From assembly GCA_031418215.1 (NCBI GenBank), contig JANOXC010000191.1:1-16019 (forward strand): DNA of 16,019 bases, in the 5' to 3' direction. This DNA comes from JANOXC01 sp031418215. GTDB lineage: Bacteria > Bacteroidota > Bacteroidia > AKYH767-A > OLB10. Shown here in pieces: positions 14,128 through 16,019 of the stretch. Numbering within the stretch: position 1 is the stretch's first letter; every line of letters begins with the position of its first letter. The notes under the pieces were generated by a model. The model was not told the origin of the DNA and did no database searches. It saw nothing but the letters and a program-made list of their open reading frames with translations. The translations under genes and the position numbers were made by a program.

Positions 14128-14874
14128 CTATTTCGAAGTAATCTGTGCCACTGCATATTCACGATTCATGCGGGCTATGTTCTCCACAGAAATTCCTTTT
14201 GGGCATTCTGCTTCGCAAGCCAATGTATTGGTGCAATTACCAAAACCTTCCGCATCCATTTGAGCAACCATCTTTAACACCCGCGATTCGCGCTCAATTT
14301 TTCCTTGTGGCAATAATGCAAAATGGGAAATTTTAGCGGACACAAAAAGCATTGCCGAAGAATTCTTACATGTTGCAACGCATGCACCACATCCAATGCA
14401 TGCTGCCGCATTAAATGAATCGTCGGCATCTTGCTTTGGAATTGGAATTGTATTGGCTTCTACTGCATTTCCGGTATTCACAGAAATAAATCCTCCGGAA
14501 GCAATAATACGGTCAAACCCTGAACGGTCAACAGCTAAATCTTTAATAACAGGAAATGCTTTTGCTCTCCAGGGTTCGATGACGATTGTTTCACCGTCGC
14601 TAAAAGAGCGCATATGCAATTGGCAGGTTGTAATCCGCTCCTTTGGGCCATGAGCACGTCCATTAATGAACATGCTGCAGCTACCACAAATACCTTCACG
14701 GCAATCATGATCGAATGCAACAGGATCGTCGCCTTTGTTTATTATTTGCTCATTCAGCACATCCATCATTTCCAGAAATGACATATCGGGGGAGATATCA
14801 GCAACTTTATAATCAACAAGTTTTCCTTTGTCGTTGCTGTTTTTTTGGCGCCAGATTTTTAGAGTAAGATTCAT
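14128..14874 (-). CDS. sdhB: Succinate dehydrogenase/fumarate reductase iron-sulfur subunit
   Basis: A 248-residue electron-transfer subunit of complex II that passes electrons between the FAD of SdhA and the quinone site of the membrane anchor, at the cytoplasmic face of the inner membrane. The N-terminal plant-type ferredoxin domain has C58, C63, C66 (CREGICGSC) and C84 for the [2Fe-2S] cluster. The C-terminal domain has C159, C162 and C165 (CIGCGAC) with C224 for [4Fe-4S], and C169, C214 and C220 for [3Fe-4S] (motif CTNTLACEAECPKGI). All cluster ligands are present. The spacing between C66 and C84 is longer than in the E. coli protein and fits the Bacteroidota type. sdhA lies upstream on the same strand, but a four-helix-bundle gene and repeats interrupt the usual sdhA-sdhB adjacency. 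A 3' repeat follows. Confidence 0.95.
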   Translation of the reverse strand: MNLTLKIWRQKNSNDKGKLVDYKVADISPDMSFLEMMDVLNEQIINKGDDPVAFDHDCREGICGSCSMFINGRAHGPKERITTCQLHMRSFSDGETIVIEPWRAKAFPVIKDLAVDRSGFDRIIASGGFISVNTGNAVEANTIPIPKQDADDSFNAAACIGCGACVATCKNSSAMLFVSAKISHFALLPQGKIERESRVLKMVAQMDAEGFGNCTNTLACEAECPKGISVENIARMNREYAVAQITSK

Positions 14875-14925
14875 TAGTGTATTGCTATTAAGGGATCAGT
14901 GATTAGGGATTAGTTTTTTAGGAAT

Positions 14926-14943
14926 AAGGAGATAGGCAAGAGG
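14926..14943. repeat. Left arm of 18-bp perfect inverted repeat around the four-helix-bundle gene
   Basis: AAGGAGATAGGCAAGAGG here is the exact reverse complement of 15386-15403. The two arms enclose 442 bp holding the complete four-helix-bundle gene, which stops 14 bp to the right of this arm. In a read-through sdhA-sdhB transcript the arms could form an 18-bp helix with the gene in the loop. Nearby GGGAT/GATTAGG units (14892-14911) show that the arm sits in degenerate repeat DNA. Confidence 0.8.
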
Positions 14944-14957
14944 CAATAGTAAATTAC

Positions 14958-15320
14958 TCAATCATTTATCTTATTTATTAATGAGATCAACATTTTTGAT
15001 TCCGCTTCCAATATGTTTTTCAAATTACAACAATCATTTTCTGAAATAAAATTCAACATTAACGCAATTAACATTGATGTTTCAACTTCATTTACGCTTG
15101 ATCTTGAATATCGCAAATAGTTTCTATAACTCTTCGGTGTACTTCTTCCATATCCTTCTGCAATATTTAAAGGGACAGAAGTTGCAGCTCTTCTGATTTG
15201 ACTTGTTAATCCAAAGTTTTCTTCCCTTGGAAATTTTGAACTCAACAAATAAACTTCTTTAACTATTTCCATTCCTTTTTGCCATACAAAAAGATCTTTG
15301 TATGAATTAATTGTTTTCAT
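14958..15320 (-). CDS. Four-helix-bundle protein (23S rRNA intervening-sequence protein family)
   Basis: A 120-residue all-helical small protein of the S23/23S_rRNA_IVP family. Signature parts are YKDLFVWQKGMEIVKEVY (7-24), FPREENFGLTSQIRRAATSV (30-49), PLNIAEGYGR (50-59), the helix SYRNYLRYSRSSVNEVET (64-81), and a last helix to residue 118. The family is known from intervening sequences within 23S rRNA genes of some bacteria and from many stand-alone genes; it forms pentamers with a basic surface thought to bind nucleic acid, and its cellular role is unclear. Here it sits in the sdhA-sdhB gap, 93 bp after sdhA and 83 bp before sdhB, on the same strand, enclosed by an exact 18-bp inverted repeat. 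It is intact and full length. Confidence 0.92.
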   Translation of the reverse strand: MKTINSYKDLFVWQKGMEIVKEVYLLSSKFPREENFGLTSQIRRAATSVPLNIAEGYGRSTPKSYRNYLRYSRSSVNEVETSMLIALMLNFISENDCCNLKNILEAESKMLISLINKIND

Positions 15321-15385
15321 GAGTTTATGATTTTAGGTTAGAACTTCATCATTGAACTCTTCAATACTTAGGCTGCTTACTCACT

Positions 15386-15403
15386 CCTCTTGCCTATCTC
15401 CTT
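15386..15403. repeat. Right arm of 18-bp perfect inverted repeat around the four-helix-bundle gene
   Basis: CCTCTTGCCTATCTCCTT is the reverse complement of 14926-14943. It begins 65 bp upstream of the four-helix-bundle start codon and ends 10 bp from the sdhA stop codon, so the inserted-looking block begins almost directly at the end of sdhA. Confidence 0.8.
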
Positions 15404-15413
15404 CCTCCTCAAA

Positions 15414-16019
15414 TTACTTATAATTTCTTTGCGCCGGATGCACAACATCATAAATTAATTCTTCCTTATGATCCGTTTCACCTTCCCCCTTATATTCCCA
15501 AGCTGCAACATACATATACTGTTCATCCTGTCGCATGGCTTCTCCTTCGGGCGTTTGAAACTCTTCGCGGAAGTGACCACCACAACTTTCATTTCTTGCT
15601 AACGCATCCTTGCACATCAACTCACCTAATTCCAGAAAATCGGCAACACGACCTGCCTTTTCCAATTCAGGATTAAATTCATCTGCTGTTCCGGGAATAC
15701 GAACATCATTCCAGAATTCTTTACGCAATTGTTTTATCTCTTGAATGGCCTCTGTAAGACCTTGCGCATTTCTGGCCATCCCGCATTTATCCCACATGAT
15801 CTTTCCCAATTGTTTGTGAAAATGATCCACAGACTTTGTTCCTTTTACTGCAAAGAACTTTTCAATTTTTTGTTGTACATTTTTCTCTGCTTCAACAAAT
15901 GCCTCATGATCAGTAGGAATTGCCTTGGTACTTATTTCATTTGATAAGTAAGCCCCAATGGTATAAGGAATTACAAAATATCCATCTGCAAGACCCTGCA
16001 TCAAGGCGCTGGCGCCGAG
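15414..16019 (-). CDS. sdhA: Succinate dehydrogenase/fumarate reductase flavoprotein subunit, C-terminal part
   Basis: The last 201 codons of the catalytic FAD subunit of complex II, which interconverts succinate and fumarate; the gene continues beyond the right edge. The visible start LGASALMMQGLADGYFVIPY is the end of the FAD-binding region (the usual GANRLGASALMQGL). It is followed by the helical C-terminal domain of flavoprotein subunits: KCGMARNAQGL, an arginine-containing helix, ARNESCGGHFREEFQTPEGE (the conserved RxESxGxHxR pattern), MYVAAWEYKGEGE and the terminal IYDVVHPAQRNYK. An internal ATG at 16004 is not the real start, because the frame is open to the edge. The Bacteroidota-type sequence suggests a cytochrome b anchor gene further upstream, outside the window. 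Confidence 0.93.
   Translation of the reverse strand, partial: LGASALMQGLADGYFVIPYTIGAYLSNEISTKAIPTDHEAFVEAEKNVQQKIEKFFAVKGTKSVDHFHKQLGKIMWDKCGMARNAQGLTEAIQEIKQLRKEFWNDVRIPGTADEFNPELEKAGRVADFLELGELMCKDALARNESCGGHFREEFQTPEGEAMRQDEQYMYVAAWEYKGEGETDHKEELIYDVVHPAQRNYK

Noticed and set aside
14926..15403. A true rRNA intervening sequence or rRNA fragment
   Set aside because: No 23S rRNA-like sequence flanks the gene; both sides are sdh coding sequences.
16002..16004. ATG as start of a 196-residue protein
   Set aside because: The frame stays open to the right edge and reads the conserved SdhA segment LGASAL before it, so it is an internal methionine.

Overview
The window looks like a chromosomal segment of a Bacteroidota bacterium, most likely a Chitinophagales/Sphingobacteriia relative. 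The base composition is AT-rich. It carries a SusC-like outer-membrane beta-barrel with a carboxypeptidase-regulatory-like N-terminus, a small Kazal protein with a type IX secretion C-terminal domain, a Bacteroidota-type SdhA/SdhB pair, a DUF2795 protein and a four-helix-bundle (23S IVS-type) protein. Shine-Dalgarno sequences are mostly weak or absent, and the intergenic regions are full of short degenerate repeats. All family calls come from reading motifs, not from database searches.

Layout, left to right. Positions 1-240 hold the N-terminus of a minus-strand membrane protein that leaves the window. Positions 241-1073 hold a palindromic repeat, a decayed REP-associated tyrosine transposase (plus strand, one frameshift, three nonsense codons, damaged HUH motif) and a second palindrome. 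A long minus-strand run follows: a MacB/FtsX-type ABC permease, an M13 zinc metallopeptidase lipoprotein, an MFS exporter, a DUF2795 small protein, an outer-membrane beta-barrel protein, a PduO-type cobalamin adenosyltransferase, a MacB/LolD-type ABC ATPase, a SAM methyltransferase and a TerC-family membrane protein. AcpH, on the plus strand from a TTG start, is the only intact plus-strand gene. It converges with 2 bp spacing on the Kazal/T9SS protein. After a repeat-filled gap come sdhB, a four-helix-bundle gene and the C-terminal part of sdhA, which leaves the right edge.

Likely functional groups. sdhA-sdhB form the succinate dehydrogenase/fumarate reductase soluble subunits. terC and the methyltransferase overlap by 11 bp and are probably translationally coupled. 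The ABC ATPase and the cobalamin adenosyltransferase are 8 bp apart and probably co-transcribed. The ABC ATPase and the ABC permease 7.8 kb away could be partners, but the sequence does not prove it.

The most interesting structure is at 14.9-15.4 kb. An IVS-type four-helix-bundle gene sits between sdhA and sdhB and is bracketed by an exact 18-bp inverted repeat, which recalls the stem-bounded layout of 23S rRNA intervening sequences. The second is the RAYT remnant with palindromes on both sides. No tRNA, rRNA or CRISPR array was seen.
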